A stretch of 64,000 bases of DNA from GCA-2732755 sp965228265 (lineage in GTDB: Bacteria > Planctomycetota > Phycisphaerae > Phycisphaerales > UBA1924). The translations under genes and the position numbers were made by a program. The notes beneath the pieces are model-generated. The model was not told where the DNA came from, did not search any database, and saw nothing but the letters and a program-made list of their open reading frames with translations. Within the stretch, counting starts at the first letter, position 1. Each line of letters begins with the position of its first letter. Shown here piece by piece: positions 51,482 through 59,340 of this stretch. Location of the stretch: contig OZ245804.1 of assembly GCA_965228265.1 (NCBI GenBank), forward strand, positions 1,674,001 to 1,738,000, read 5' to 3'.

Positions 51482-52633
51482 TCAGACCCCCGACATGCTC
51501 TTTGGGGGCTCGGATTCACCCAGCATCGCCATGACCGCCGCCTGGGCTGTGCGTGCGCCGAGCGACATGCCGTGGCCCGTCAGCCCGCCGCAGAACCAGA
51601 CATTGCCAGGGATCTCCTCGGCCTTTGCGATGATGGGCAGTCCGTTTGGTGAGAAGCCCATTGTGCCGGCCCATCGCGCGAGCACGGTGAATTCTGCTTT
51701 GAGCAGGCTGTGCGCGTAGCGCTCGAGTTCGCTTTGGATGTCCATCGTGACGGCGCTGCTTGAAGTGCGTTCGTCGGCTTCGCGGTGGGTGCGTTTGCCG
51801 CCCAGGATGATGGTGCCGTCGAGCGTCTGGCGGATGTACTCCGATCCTCGGTTGAGGTAGTACGAGGCGTTCAGTGTCACGCCCGGCGCGTTGAGGGCCA
51901 TCATCTGTCCGCGGTTGGGCTCGACCTTGGAGCCGGTCATCGGGAGCAGTTCACTCGCCCATGCGTTCGTGCAGACGAGGACGGCGTCGCAGGGGTACAT
52001 GGCCTCGGCGGTGTAGGCGGCTCCGTCGGTGATGTCGGTCACCTCGGCGTTCTCGGTGATGGTCACGCGCTGGCCGTGCTGCTCGAGGAGCGTGTCGCGC
52101 ATCTTCCGGACCATCTCCCACGGGTTGATCGCTGCGTCGTGCGGATTCACGAGCGCGATCTCGGGGGTGAGGTTCCACCAGAGTGTATCGCTGCCCATGG
52201 TCTGGAGTTCGCACTCGAAGCCGTCGGTGGTCATGAGTTCGGCCGATCGCTGCAGTTCCTCGGTTTCGCTGGCGGACATGGAGACGATCGACGACGGGCT
52301 GGCCTGGTAGCTGGGGAGTGTTTCGATGTTGTACCGGCTTCGGAGGAGCGCGAGGTTGTCCTGGCTCCACTGCCAGACGAGGCGTGCGGTATCGCGCCCG
52401 AAGTGGTCGACGGTGTAGGCGTAGTTCTCTGCGAGTCCGCGCATGAGGAAGCCGGCGTTGCGCGAGGAGGCGCCCCAGCCGAGGGTGTGTCGTTCGAGGA
52501 TGTGTACGCTCTGGCCTCGCTTTGCGAGTTCGTACGCGGCCGACAAGCCCGTGATGCCGGCACCGATCACAACCGTCTGGCAGCGTGGGGCTTCAAGGGG
52601 TTGTTTGACCCTGCGCCAATGGCTCACACTCAT
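51482..52633 (-). CDS. FAD-dependent amino-acid/amine oxidoreductase (DadA/PuuB-like)
   Basis: This 383-aa protein has the N-terminal dinucleotide fold VVIGAGITGLSAAYELAKRG and the GASSRNAGF motif of the DAO superfamily. Its C-terminus has FCGGLTGHGMSLG, which closes the FAD site. Such enzymes oxidise amino acids or polyamine derivatives (for instance gamma-glutamylputrescine or D-amino acids). The substrate cannot be set here. It is the last gene of a leftward trio with an aminotransferase and glycerate kinase, separated by 24 bp from the latter. Confidence 0.88.
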   Translation of the reverse strand: MSVSHWRRVKQPLEAPRCQTVVIGAGITGLSAAYELAKRGQSVHILERHTLGWGASSRNAGFLMRGLAENYAYTVDHFGRDTARLVWQWSQDNLALLRSRYNIETLPSYQASPSSIVSMSASETEELQRSAELMTTDGFECELQTMGSDTLWWNLTPEIALVNPHDAAINPWEMVRKMRDTLLEQHGQRVTITENAEVTDITDGAAYTAEAMYPCDAVLVCTNAWASELLPMTGSKVEPNRGQMMALNAPGVTLNASYYLNRGSEYIRQTLDGTIILGGKRTHREADERTSSSAVTMDIQSELERYAHSLLKAEFTVLARWAGTMGFSPNGLPIIAKAEEIPGNVWFCGGLTGHGMSLGARTAQAAVMAMLGESEPPKSMSGV

Positions 52634-52657
52634 CGAGTACCTCCAGAACCCCGGAGC

Positions 52658-53941
52658 TTAGCGTCGGACCGCGATGAGCACGTCGTTCACGTTCGTGCCC
52701 GTGGGACCTGTGCGAATCAGGGCATTCATGTCCGAAAGCAGTGGGTGCGTGTTGTGGGACTGGATCGCATCTTCGAGCGGGAGGCCTTGATCGCGCGCAC
52801 GTCGGAGCATTGTGCGGTCGATCGCCGCGCCGGCGGCATCGGTGGGGCCGTCGCGTCCGTCAGTGGCGAGCCCCATGACGAGCCAGTCGAAGAGATCGGA
52901 TTCGAGTTTGAGGGCGGCTGCAAGAACGGCTTCCTGGATCGGCCCGCCGAGCGAGCCCTCGGGCACGCCCGCGACGACGGGCTCGCCTCCGAGGACAACG
53001 GCGTTGTGCTGGCCGAGCGCTTCTGCCAGTCGCTTCGCTGCGTTCTGTGCGGTGCCGGTGTGCGCGCTCAGGATCGCGGGGATGTGGTCGGGCGATCCGA
53101 TCGCATCGCGAGCGGCGAGGACGGCGTCCGTGTTGTTCAGGATGACGATGTGCGTGACGCGGTCGAATACGGGATCGCCCGGCTTGGGTGTTTCTGCGTG
53201 GTCACCTGCTGCGCCTGCACGCACATAGCCGGAAATGGCTTCGGAGAGATCGAGCGCGTCGTATTGGGTCAGGACATCGAGCGCGTCGGCGAAGGTGGTG
53301 GGGTCGGGCGCGAAGGGGCCGCTGGCGATCGTGGTGAGCGGGTCGCCGATGACATCGGAGAGGACGCAGACGGTGGTGCGCTTGGCGGAGCTGGTGTCAG
53401 CGAGCCTGCCTCCCTTGAGCTGTTCGCAGTGTTTGCGGACGCAGTTGAGTTCTTCGATCGGGCAGCCCCGGCGCATGAGTGTCGCGGCGAGGTGTGTGAG
53501 TTCATCAAGGGGAAGTCCAGGCGCGGGCAGTGTGAGCAGCGCCGACCCGCCGCCCGAGAGCAGGACGACCAGGTGGTGGTCGGCGGTCGAGGGGTCGGTG
53601 AGGAATTTGACCACCTGCCGGGCACCGGCGACATTGCGATCGGTCGCAAGGGGGTGATCCCCGATCAGGACAGAACAGCGTGAATCGAGCGAAGGGGCGC
53701 TTGGGTGCTCGGTTGAGTAGACCAGCGAGCGTGCGACACGGTCGCCCAGCGTGTTGAGTGCAGAGGTCGCCATCGGGATGGCGGCTTTGCCCACGGCCAG
53801 GAGCGAGATCGGGGCGTCGCCGACGGGCAGGGATTCGGCCCAGCGCGCGACGGCTTGGGAGGGATCGGTGGCGGCGAGGATCGCTTGCGTCACGCTCCGG
53901 ACGAGTTCGATGCTTTCGATTGTGGGCCAGGCGGTGTCCAT
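52658..53941 (-). CDS. Glycerate 2-kinase (MOFRL family)
   Basis: The 427-aa protein has the glycerate kinase N-terminal domain (LLAVGKAAIPMATSAL; HLVVLLSGGGSALLTLPAPG; LNCVRKHCEQLKGGRL) and the C-terminal MOFRL domain (AVVLGGEPVV; MGLATDGRDGPTDAAGAAID). It phosphorylates glycerate to 2-phosphoglycerate. The ATG at 53941 is used because everything upstream in frame is a shadow of the aminotransferase. The gene starts 2 nt from the aminotransferase stop; the set suggests serine/hydroxypyruvate/glycerate metabolism, as inference. Confidence 0.93.
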   Translation of the reverse strand: MDTAWPTIESIELVRSVTQAILAATDPSQAVARWAESLPVGDAPISLLAVGKAAIPMATSALNTLGDRVARSLVYSTEHPSAPSLDSRCSVLIGDHPLATDRNVAGARQVVKFLTDPSTADHHLVVLLSGGGSALLTLPAPGLPLDELTHLAATLMRRGCPIEELNCVRKHCEQLKGGRLADTSSAKRTTVCVLSDVIGDPLTTIASGPFAPDPTTFADALDVLTQYDALDLSEAISGYVRAGAAGDHAETPKPGDPVFDRVTHIVILNNTDAVLAARDAIGSPDHIPAILSAHTGTAQNAAKRLAEALGQHNAVVLGGEPVVAGVPEGSLGGPIQEAVLAAALKLESDLFDWLVMGLATDGRDGPTDAAGAAIDRTMLRRARDQGLPLEDAIQSHNTHPLLSDMNALIRTGPTGTNVNDVLIAVRR

Positions 53942-53942
53942 G

Positions 53943-55118
53943 TCAGGAGCCGATCTTACGAAGCCTGCGGATGGCTTCGTCGAGTGTGGCTTCTTGTTTG
54001 CAGAAGGCGAACCGGAGGTAGTTGGCGCAGTGGCCCTCGGTGGCGCAGAAGACGCTGGGCGGTATTGCTGCGACGCCGACGTCACTCGTGAGCTTGAGCG
54101 CGAGCTCGACGTCGTTGCTGACGCCGAGGCGTTCGCTGATGCGGGAGTGCTCGGCGAGGATGAAGTAGGTGCCCTCCGGGAGGATGACGTCGAAGCCGAT
54201 CTCGGAGAGGGCCGAGCCGAGGCGGTCGCGGCTGTGCTGGTATTTCGCGCGGAGCTCGGCGATGTAGCCATCGCCCTCGCGGAGTGCGACGGCGGCGGCG
54301 TGCTGGAATGGTGTTGCGGATGAGAAGGTGACAAACTGGTGCGCGGACCGGATGGCGGCACTGAGAGGCTCGCAGGCGATCGCCCAGCCGACCTTCCAGC
54401 CGGTGAGGCTGAACGACTTGCCGAGACTCGAGAGGGTGATGGTCCGGTCAGCCATGCCGGGCATGCTGGCGATGGAGAGGTGTGCCGGGCCGAAGGTGAG
54501 GTCCTCGTAGACCTCGTCGGCGATGGCGATGGCGTCGTGCTGCTGGCAGAGGTCGGCGATCTGGGTGAGTTCCTGTCGCGAGAGGACGCTGCCCGTCGGG
54601 TTGTGTGGGGTGTTGACGAGGACGGCGCGGGTTCTGGTTGAGAAAGCGCTGGCGAGTTCTGCGGGGTCGAAGGTGAATCGTCCGTCGACCGGGCGGAGCG
54701 TGACGAAGCGAGCCCGGGCGCCAGACATGGCAAGGCAGGCGCGGTAGCTGTCGTAGAAGGGCTCGAAGAGGATGACCTCGTCGCCCGGGTTGATGGTGCC
54801 GAGCAGGGTCGAGGCGAGGGCCTCGGTGCAGCCCGAGGTGACGGTGACCTGGCTCATGGGATCGGTGGGCAGGCCGGTGCGTTGGTTGAAGCGTTCGGCG
54901 ATGGCGGTCACGAGTTCTGGCACGCCGGCGGATCGGGCGTACTGGTTCTGGTGCTGGTCGATGGCCTGCCTGGCGGCTTGTTTGACGAAATCGGGGCCGT
55001 CGAAATCGGGGAAGCCCTGTGAGAGATTGACCGCGTTGTTCTCGGCGGCGAGGCGGGACATCTCGGCGAAGATGGTGGTCCCGAAGGGCTGGAAACGCTC
55101 GGCGGTCTGGTTCGGCAT
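53943..55118 (-). CDS. PLP-dependent class I/II aminotransferase
   Basis: The 391-aa protein is a fold-type I aminotransferase of the kynurenine/methionine transaminase group. It has NLSQGFPDFDGPDFVK near the start, VNTPHNPTG with the substrate-binding Asn, DEVYEDLTF with the PLP-contacting Asp and Tyr, and Lys244 in SSLGKSFSLTGWKVGW, which forms the Schiff base. Arg in NYLRFAFCK binds the substrate carboxylate. It heads the leftward trio. Confidence 0.92.
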   Translation of the reverse strand: MPNQTAERFQPFGTTIFAEMSRLAAENNAVNLSQGFPDFDGPDFVKQAARQAIDQHQNQYARSAGVPELVTAIAERFNQRTGLPTDPMSQVTVTSGCTEALASTLLGTINPGDEVILFEPFYDSYRACLAMSGARARFVTLRPVDGRFTFDPAELASAFSTRTRAVLVNTPHNPTGSVLSRQELTQIADLCQQHDAIAIADEVYEDLTFGPAHLSIASMPGMADRTITLSSLGKSFSLTGWKVGWAIACEPLSAAIRSAHQFVTFSSATPFQHAAAVALREGDGYIAELRAKYQHSRDRLGSALSEIGFDVILPEGTYFILAEHSRISERLGVSNDVELALKLTSDVGVAAIPPSVFCATEGHCANYLRFAFCKQEATLDEAIRRLRKIGS

Positions 55119-55211
55119 GGCTTCAGCTTACCCGCTTCGTTCGGGCGTGCCCGTGCAAACGGCGGGCGGGTTTCCCGTATGATGATGTTCGTGAAACAGC
55201 GGGGGAACTGA

Positions 55212-55883
55212 ATGACCACGAAGGACGCAGACACGGGGAGCGGGATTTATGAGCTGGCGCCCGAAGAGCCGGTCAAGCCGGCCGAGCGCTGGACGCCGCC
55301 GGAGCAGGCGAAGGTGGACGCCAAGCCTCTGCCGTGTCCGGAGTGCGGGTATGACCTGCGCGGCCTGCGAGAGGGTGTGTGCCCGGAGTGCGGGCTGAAG
55401 CTGACGTACAGCGTGATGCGGCGGGCGCAGGACGCCCGCGCGGGCATCCGGCCGGCCGGGGGGATCGATACGAAGTCCATCCTGATGGCCGCCGTCGGGC
55501 TCGCGCTGAGCGGCTTGATCGGCGGGTTCACGGACGGGATGGCTGGGGTGCTGGCGCTCGCGGTGGATTTCGTCTTCACCGTCACGATCGGCTGGTTTGT
55601 GTTCTTCGTCTGCTCGATCGCGTGGATCGGGTTCGATCAGCCGTTGCGGACGACGCTTTTGCAGACGATCGGCGCGTTCGGGATGTTCGCCGGGATCTGG
55701 GCGGTGATGACGCTCGTCCCGGTGCCGGGCCTTGTGCGGAGCGTGGTGGGATTTCTGATCCTGACGGGACTGCTGGCCGACGCGCTTGACATCGATTACC
55801 AGGACGCGGGGATCATCGCGATCGTGGTAAGCGTGATGAAGTTCGCGTTCTGGGTGACGGTGATGGTGATGCTGGGTGCGTGA
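55212..55883 (+). CDS. Zinc-ribbon membrane protein, planctomycete type
   Basis: This 223-aa protein has a soluble N-terminus with two CPxCG knuckles (PCPECGYDLRG and GVCPECGLKLT, about residues 43-63) and four hydrophobic helices after residue 90. The CPECGYxLRG ribbon followed by membrane helices is very common in planctomycetes, with no known role. The gene is divergent from the aminotransferase operon. Confidence 0.75.
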   Translation: MTTKDADTGSGIYELAPEEPVKPAERWTPPEQAKVDAKPLPCPECGYDLRGLREGVCPECGLKLTYSVMRRAQDARAGIRPAGGIDTKSILMAAVGLALSGLIGGFTDGMAGVLALAVDFVFTVTIGWFVFFVCSIAWIGFDQPLRTTLLQTIGAFGMFAGIWAVMTLVPVPGLVRSVVGFLILTGLLADALDIDYQDAGIIAIVVSVMKFAFWVTVMVMLGA

Positions 55884-55905
55884 GCGTTCCGGGATCAGAA
55901 GGGCA

Positions 55906-56646
55906 TCAGCCGGGCATCATGATCGAGAACTGGATCGTGTCGCGGGCCGAGCCGGGGGGCGTGGGCTTGACGGCGTGGAGGCTTTTGTCGTTGACGAGGA
56001 ACGCGAAGATGGCGTTGGCCTCGAATGGGACGGTTCGGGCGAATTTGAAGCCGTCCCAGTTGCCGGAGTGGGGGACGTCGAAGGTGTTGTGTTCGGGTCG
56101 GTCGGAGACGACGATGCTCGTGCCGCAGGTGCTGACGGCGTCGGATGTAGGCAGGTAGAAGAGGACTGAGATGAGTTTCTTGCTGGTGTCGGTGTGCGGG
56201 CTGATGGCGTAGCCGCCGGTGTCGCGCGAGAGGAAGGCGTGGAGCCAGCAATCGCGGCGGAGTCGGCCCGCCAGCTCGGGTGCGAAGACGTCGACGAGCG
56301 AGCCCCAGAGCTCAGTCGTGAGGAAGTTGTCGCGGAAGTCGGTCCAGAAATCGCGCGTCGAGCCGGAGAGCCGGTTCAGCTCGTCGCCTTCCTGGCCCGC
56401 GAGCATGAGCCGGCCGCGTTCGGGGTAGCGGCCGTTGGGTGAGCTGACGTAGGCCTCGTCGCCGGGCAGATGGGCGATGAGATCCCGGTAGTAGTCGGCG
56501 GGGAAGATTTCGCGGATGAATGCGTGCGGGTATGGGTAGGCCTGGATGGGCGCGTTGCGAAGCTGGTATATGGCGTGCTGGCAGGGGTCATCGCGGTAAA
56601 GGCCGGTTTGGGCGGGCTTTGTCTCGGTCGTGGTCGCGGTGGGCAT
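55906..56646 (-). CDS. 2OG-Fe(II) oxygenase family protein
   Basis: The 246-aa protein has the double-stranded beta-helix of the prolyl-4-hydroxylase-like family. The iron ligands are His151 and Asp153 (SPHTDTSKK) and His224 (KSLHAVKP), and the 2-oxoglutarate carboxylate is bound by Arg235 (SARDTIQF). Such enzymes hydroxylate proteins, sugars or small molecules; in bacteria many are near surface-polysaccharide genes. Its target cannot be read here. It lies just before tRNA-Asn in opposite orientation. Confidence 0.88.
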   Translation of the reverse strand: MPTATTTETKPAQTGLYRDDPCQHAIYQLRNAPIQAYPYPHAFIREIFPADYYRDLIAHLPGDEAYVSSPNGRYPERGRLMLAGQEGDELNRLSGSTRDFWTDFRDNFLTTELWGSLVDVFAPELAGRLRRDCWLHAFLSRDTGGYAISPHTDTSKKLISVLFYLPTSDAVSTCGTSIVVSDRPEHNTFDVPHSGNWDGFKFARTVPFEANAIFAFLVNDKSLHAVKPTPPGSARDTIQFSIMMPG

Positions 56647-56837
56647 AGGTGATCCCCTTTCAGACTGGAGGATCGACGCGGTCGGTGGGGGGACTTGAGG
56701 TTGGTCCGAGAAGTTTGGTAGGGCGGACTTGGGCTACACAGGGCCGATCGCGGGGTCGATGAGGGGAGTTCGAGGCGTGGAACGGGTGCCGGCTTGACTG
56801 GTGGCCAGTCCGGGCTAGATTTTGGCCGACAGATCGA

Positions 56838-56910
56838 TCCCCTGTAGCTCAATTGGTAGAGCGAGCGGCTGTTAACCGCTAGGTTGCTGGTTCGAGTCCA
56901 GCCGGGGGAG
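56838..56910 (+). tRNA. tRNA-Asn (anticodon GTT)
   Basis: A full cloverleaf folds: acceptor TCCCCTG/CGGGGGA (with one T-G pair), D arm GCTC...GAGC, anticodon arm AGCGG-CTGTTAA-CCGCT (anticodon GTT), T arm GCTGG-TTCGAGT-CCAGC, discriminator G. CCA is not encoded. Confidence 0.95.
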
Positions 56911-57365
56911 TTGAGCGAGTGACCCCGCCGACAGGTGGGGTTGTTTGTTTTTGATGATGATGTCATCGGGCACGCAGTCAACGCCTCACATTGCGGTTTA
57001 CGGTCAGTTTGATCGCCCGCCAGAGCGGGGGTCATCGACCGGATCAATGCCAAGTGCGGCGTGGACACGGACTACATGGTTCCGATGCATGGGGAACGTG
57101 GGTTAGCGCCAAGGCCAATTTCAAATTGTAAGCCGCCGGATTTTGAGTTGGCGGAGTTGAATGAATGAAGTGGAGTTTGTATTCGGATCGGGGTCCCGCT
57201 TGGCGTATCAGTATGGGTCTTGATTGTCTCGTACTCGCCATGGCGGTGCCGATTCGGGTAACTGAGAGCTGTTCTGGGCAACGATCGCAACGTTAATCGT
57301 TTATTCATGAATCAGCGTTGAAGATTGTATTGTGTACTCGATAGGGACTCTGTAACATTTCCAGC
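56911..57365. other. Intergenic region after tRNA-Asn with a Y-polymerase-like remnant
   Basis: About 455 bp. In one plus-strand frame, bases 57031-57110 read VIDRINAKCGVDTDYMVPMH and then a GERGLAP-like tail, a pattern like the C-terminal end of UmuC/DinB-type polymerases. It has no start and no long open frame, so it would be a gene remnant. The rest has a TA-richer promoter-like part just before the next gene. Confidence 0.3.
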
Positions 57366-57383
57366 ATGGAAGGAACTATGGAT

Positions 57384-59006
57384 ATGAAGAGTCGAATCAT
57401 TCTCATTGGCTTGTCTGGATTGTGTGCGTTGTGCGGAGTGGTTCACGCTCAAACCAGTGTCATCGCGCTTACGAGCGAGTTCGCTCCAGCTTCCCCTAAT
57501 GCGACATTCGAAATATTCTTCACACCATCCATTAACGATACCGGCGATGTTGCCTTCACATCTTGGATTGATACATCGCCCGGTAATCCGTTCAAAGATC
57601 TTGAAGAGGGTGTATGGTCGACGCGGAATGGTTCGCTCGAGTTGATCCAGCGTGAAGGATTCGAGGCGTCTGGGACGAATGGACTGCCATATGTCGGTTT
57701 CGAGTCACGCTCCCTGATTGGCAATGATGGCGATGTATCCTTTCAAGGAACCGTGTACGTCGATGACGGCACAGTCAATTCGACCAACAATGACGGACTT
57801 TGGCAGGGTCGGGCAGGAAGTTCGGTATTGCTCGCGAGGGATAGCGATCTCGCTCCGGGTGCGGGTGACGGTGTGTTTAGCTACATTGGCGAAGAATTTA
57901 CGTATCTCAATGACAGTCATCTGGTCATGCTGAACAGACTCGCGGTAGGTGTTGGAGGAGTGGCTTCGGACACAGACCGTGGTATCTGGATACAAACCGA
58001 TATCGGTTTTGAACTAGTCCATCGCGAGGGTGACATCGCGCCAGGAATCAGCAGTAGCTTTGGGAACTTTTACGATCTCGTCTCCAACGGGAGCGGGAAA
58101 TTTGCATTCATGGCAACGATTCAGCCGAGTGCTGGCTCGCAGAACGGAATCTGGCGGAACTCGGGTGAGGGGAGCGAGTTGATTGCTCGAACCGGCAGTG
58201 TTGCGCCTGGCACGGGTGGCCAGATCTTTGAGCAATTTGCAGCCCGTTATACTGGTTACAACGATCGGTTTGTTATGAATAAATCGGGAGCTGTTGCCTT
58301 TAAAGGCAGGCTGAATACTCAGAGTCCGGGGGTTGATGGTTCGAATGACACAGGGATCTGGTCCGATCACGGCGGAGAACTCGGAATGGTTGTTCGAGAA
58401 TCGCAGCCGGCACCAGGAACGAATGGTTCGTTGTTTGCAGACTTCCGAACAATGAACATATCTATGAATGATTCGGGTCGTATAGCGTTCAACGCGCGTA
58501 TATACGGCGGTGATATCGACTTCGGCACGAATGGTGCTTTGTATGTCGGCGACAAAAACGGCGTTGAGCTCGTGGTTCGTGAAGGTGATGAAGTGCCTGG
58601 TTCACCTGGGGCCGAATTTCGAGGATTTACTTCGGGTTCTTCCAGCCTCGCTGATGACTATCAGGTCGGCATCAATAATAACAACGATATTGCATTTATT
58701 GCTGATATACGAATGCCTGGAGCAGGGCGTGATAGTACCGGCCTCTGGGCATACTCTTCTTTGCTCGACGAGATTCTTCCTATAGCTGTTGTGGACAATT
58801 TATTTGATGTGAGTCCCGCTCAGGATGGCAGTATGATGCGTGAAGTGGCTGCGATCCATTTTGATGCTGAGATTGGATTCAATGACTTGGGGCAGCTTAC
58901 ATATCATCTAGATTTCTACGACGGTTCGGGGGGGGGTGTTCGTCACGACGGTGCCGGCACCAGGTGTCATCTCGCTTGGTGCGATTTTCGGGATCTGTCT
59001 TCATAG
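57384..59006 (+). CDS. Choice-of-anchor NxxGxxAF-repeat secreted protein, frame breaks at a G run
   Basis: The protein has a signal peptide (MKSRIILIGLSGLCALCGVV, cut after VHA) and at least seven repeats ending in NxxGxxAF-like strands, for example INDTGDVAFTSW, MNKSGAVAFKGR, MNDSGRIAFNAR and INNNNDIAFIAD. These are the marks of the DUF7453-type secreted proteins whose anchors vary. The frame as written ends in an unlikely basic tail. After a run of nine G (58928-58936) the +1 frame encodes VFVTTVPAPGVISLGAIFGI and a basic end, a PEP-CTERM-like anchor stopping at 59028. With eight G the protein would be whole. AGGA lies 9 nt before the chosen ATG; two upstream ATGs (57366 and 57378) are in frame. 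Confidence 0.85.
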   Translation: MKSRIILIGLSGLCALCGVVHAQTSVIALTSEFAPASPNATFEIFFTPSINDTGDVAFTSWIDTSPGNPFKDLEEGVWSTRNGSLELIQREGFEASGTNGLPYVGFESRSLIGNDGDVSFQGTVYVDDGTVNSTNNDGLWQGRAGSSVLLARDSDLAPGAGDGVFSYIGEEFTYLNDSHLVMLNRLAVGVGGVASDTDRGIWIQTDIGFELVHREGDIAPGISSSFGNFYDLVSNGSGKFAFMATIQPSAGSQNGIWRNSGEGSELIARTGSVAPGTGGQIFEQFAARYTGYNDRFVMNKSGAVAFKGRLNTQSPGVDGSNDTGIWSDHGGELGMVVRESQPAPGTNGSLFADFRTMNISMNDSGRIAFNARIYGGDIDFGTNGALYVGDKNGVELVVREGDEVPGSPGAEFRGFTSGSSSLADDYQVGINNNNDIAFIADIRMPGAGRDSTGLWAYSSLLDEILPIAVVDNLFDVSPAQDGSMMREVAAIHFDAEIGFNDLGQLTYHLDFYDGSGGGVRHDGAGTRCHLAWCDFRDLSS

Positions 59007-59028
59007 TAGAAGAGGAAGGCACGCTTGA

Positions 59029-59340
59029 TATTATTCAGGCAAGTTCATTCCTGTATACATACTTCGTCGTTCAAGTAGGGCAGTCGCTCCCCAGTTCGGC
59101 CCCTATCCCGCCATCTTCTCGTAACTCCATAGACTCTGCTCCGTCGTGTCCAGCACCAGGTCTTGCATTCGCGGCCCGATAGTTTGAGCACTTGATGTTC
59201 AATCCCCGAGGCACTCTGTTTGCAGTGTCTGGATGCCCCGCTCGGTGTAATCGTTGGGGTTGGGTATGTAGCGTCCAAGTGGATCTTGTTTGGAAGGTCG
59301 CCGGATCTGGGGTTGGCCGAAAATTAGAGGATTGGGTCAA
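59029..59340. other. Intergenic region, possible degraded coding remnant
   Basis: On the minus strand separate frames give protein-like pieces (DPLGRYIPNPNDYTERGIQT and GPRMQDLVLDTTEQSLWSYE) that do not join in one frame. This could be a decayed gene, but there is no recognisable family. Confidence 0.3.

Noticed and set aside
51785..53683. A 632-aa plus-strand frame antisense to the oxidoreductase and glycerate kinase
   Set aside because: Its composition is that of an antisense shadow and it spans two well-supported genes.
53942..54733. In-frame upstream extension of the glycerate kinase (to 691 aa)
   Set aside because: The extra 264 residues are Ser/Pro/Arg-rich and overlap the aminotransferase in another frame; kinase homology starts near 53941.
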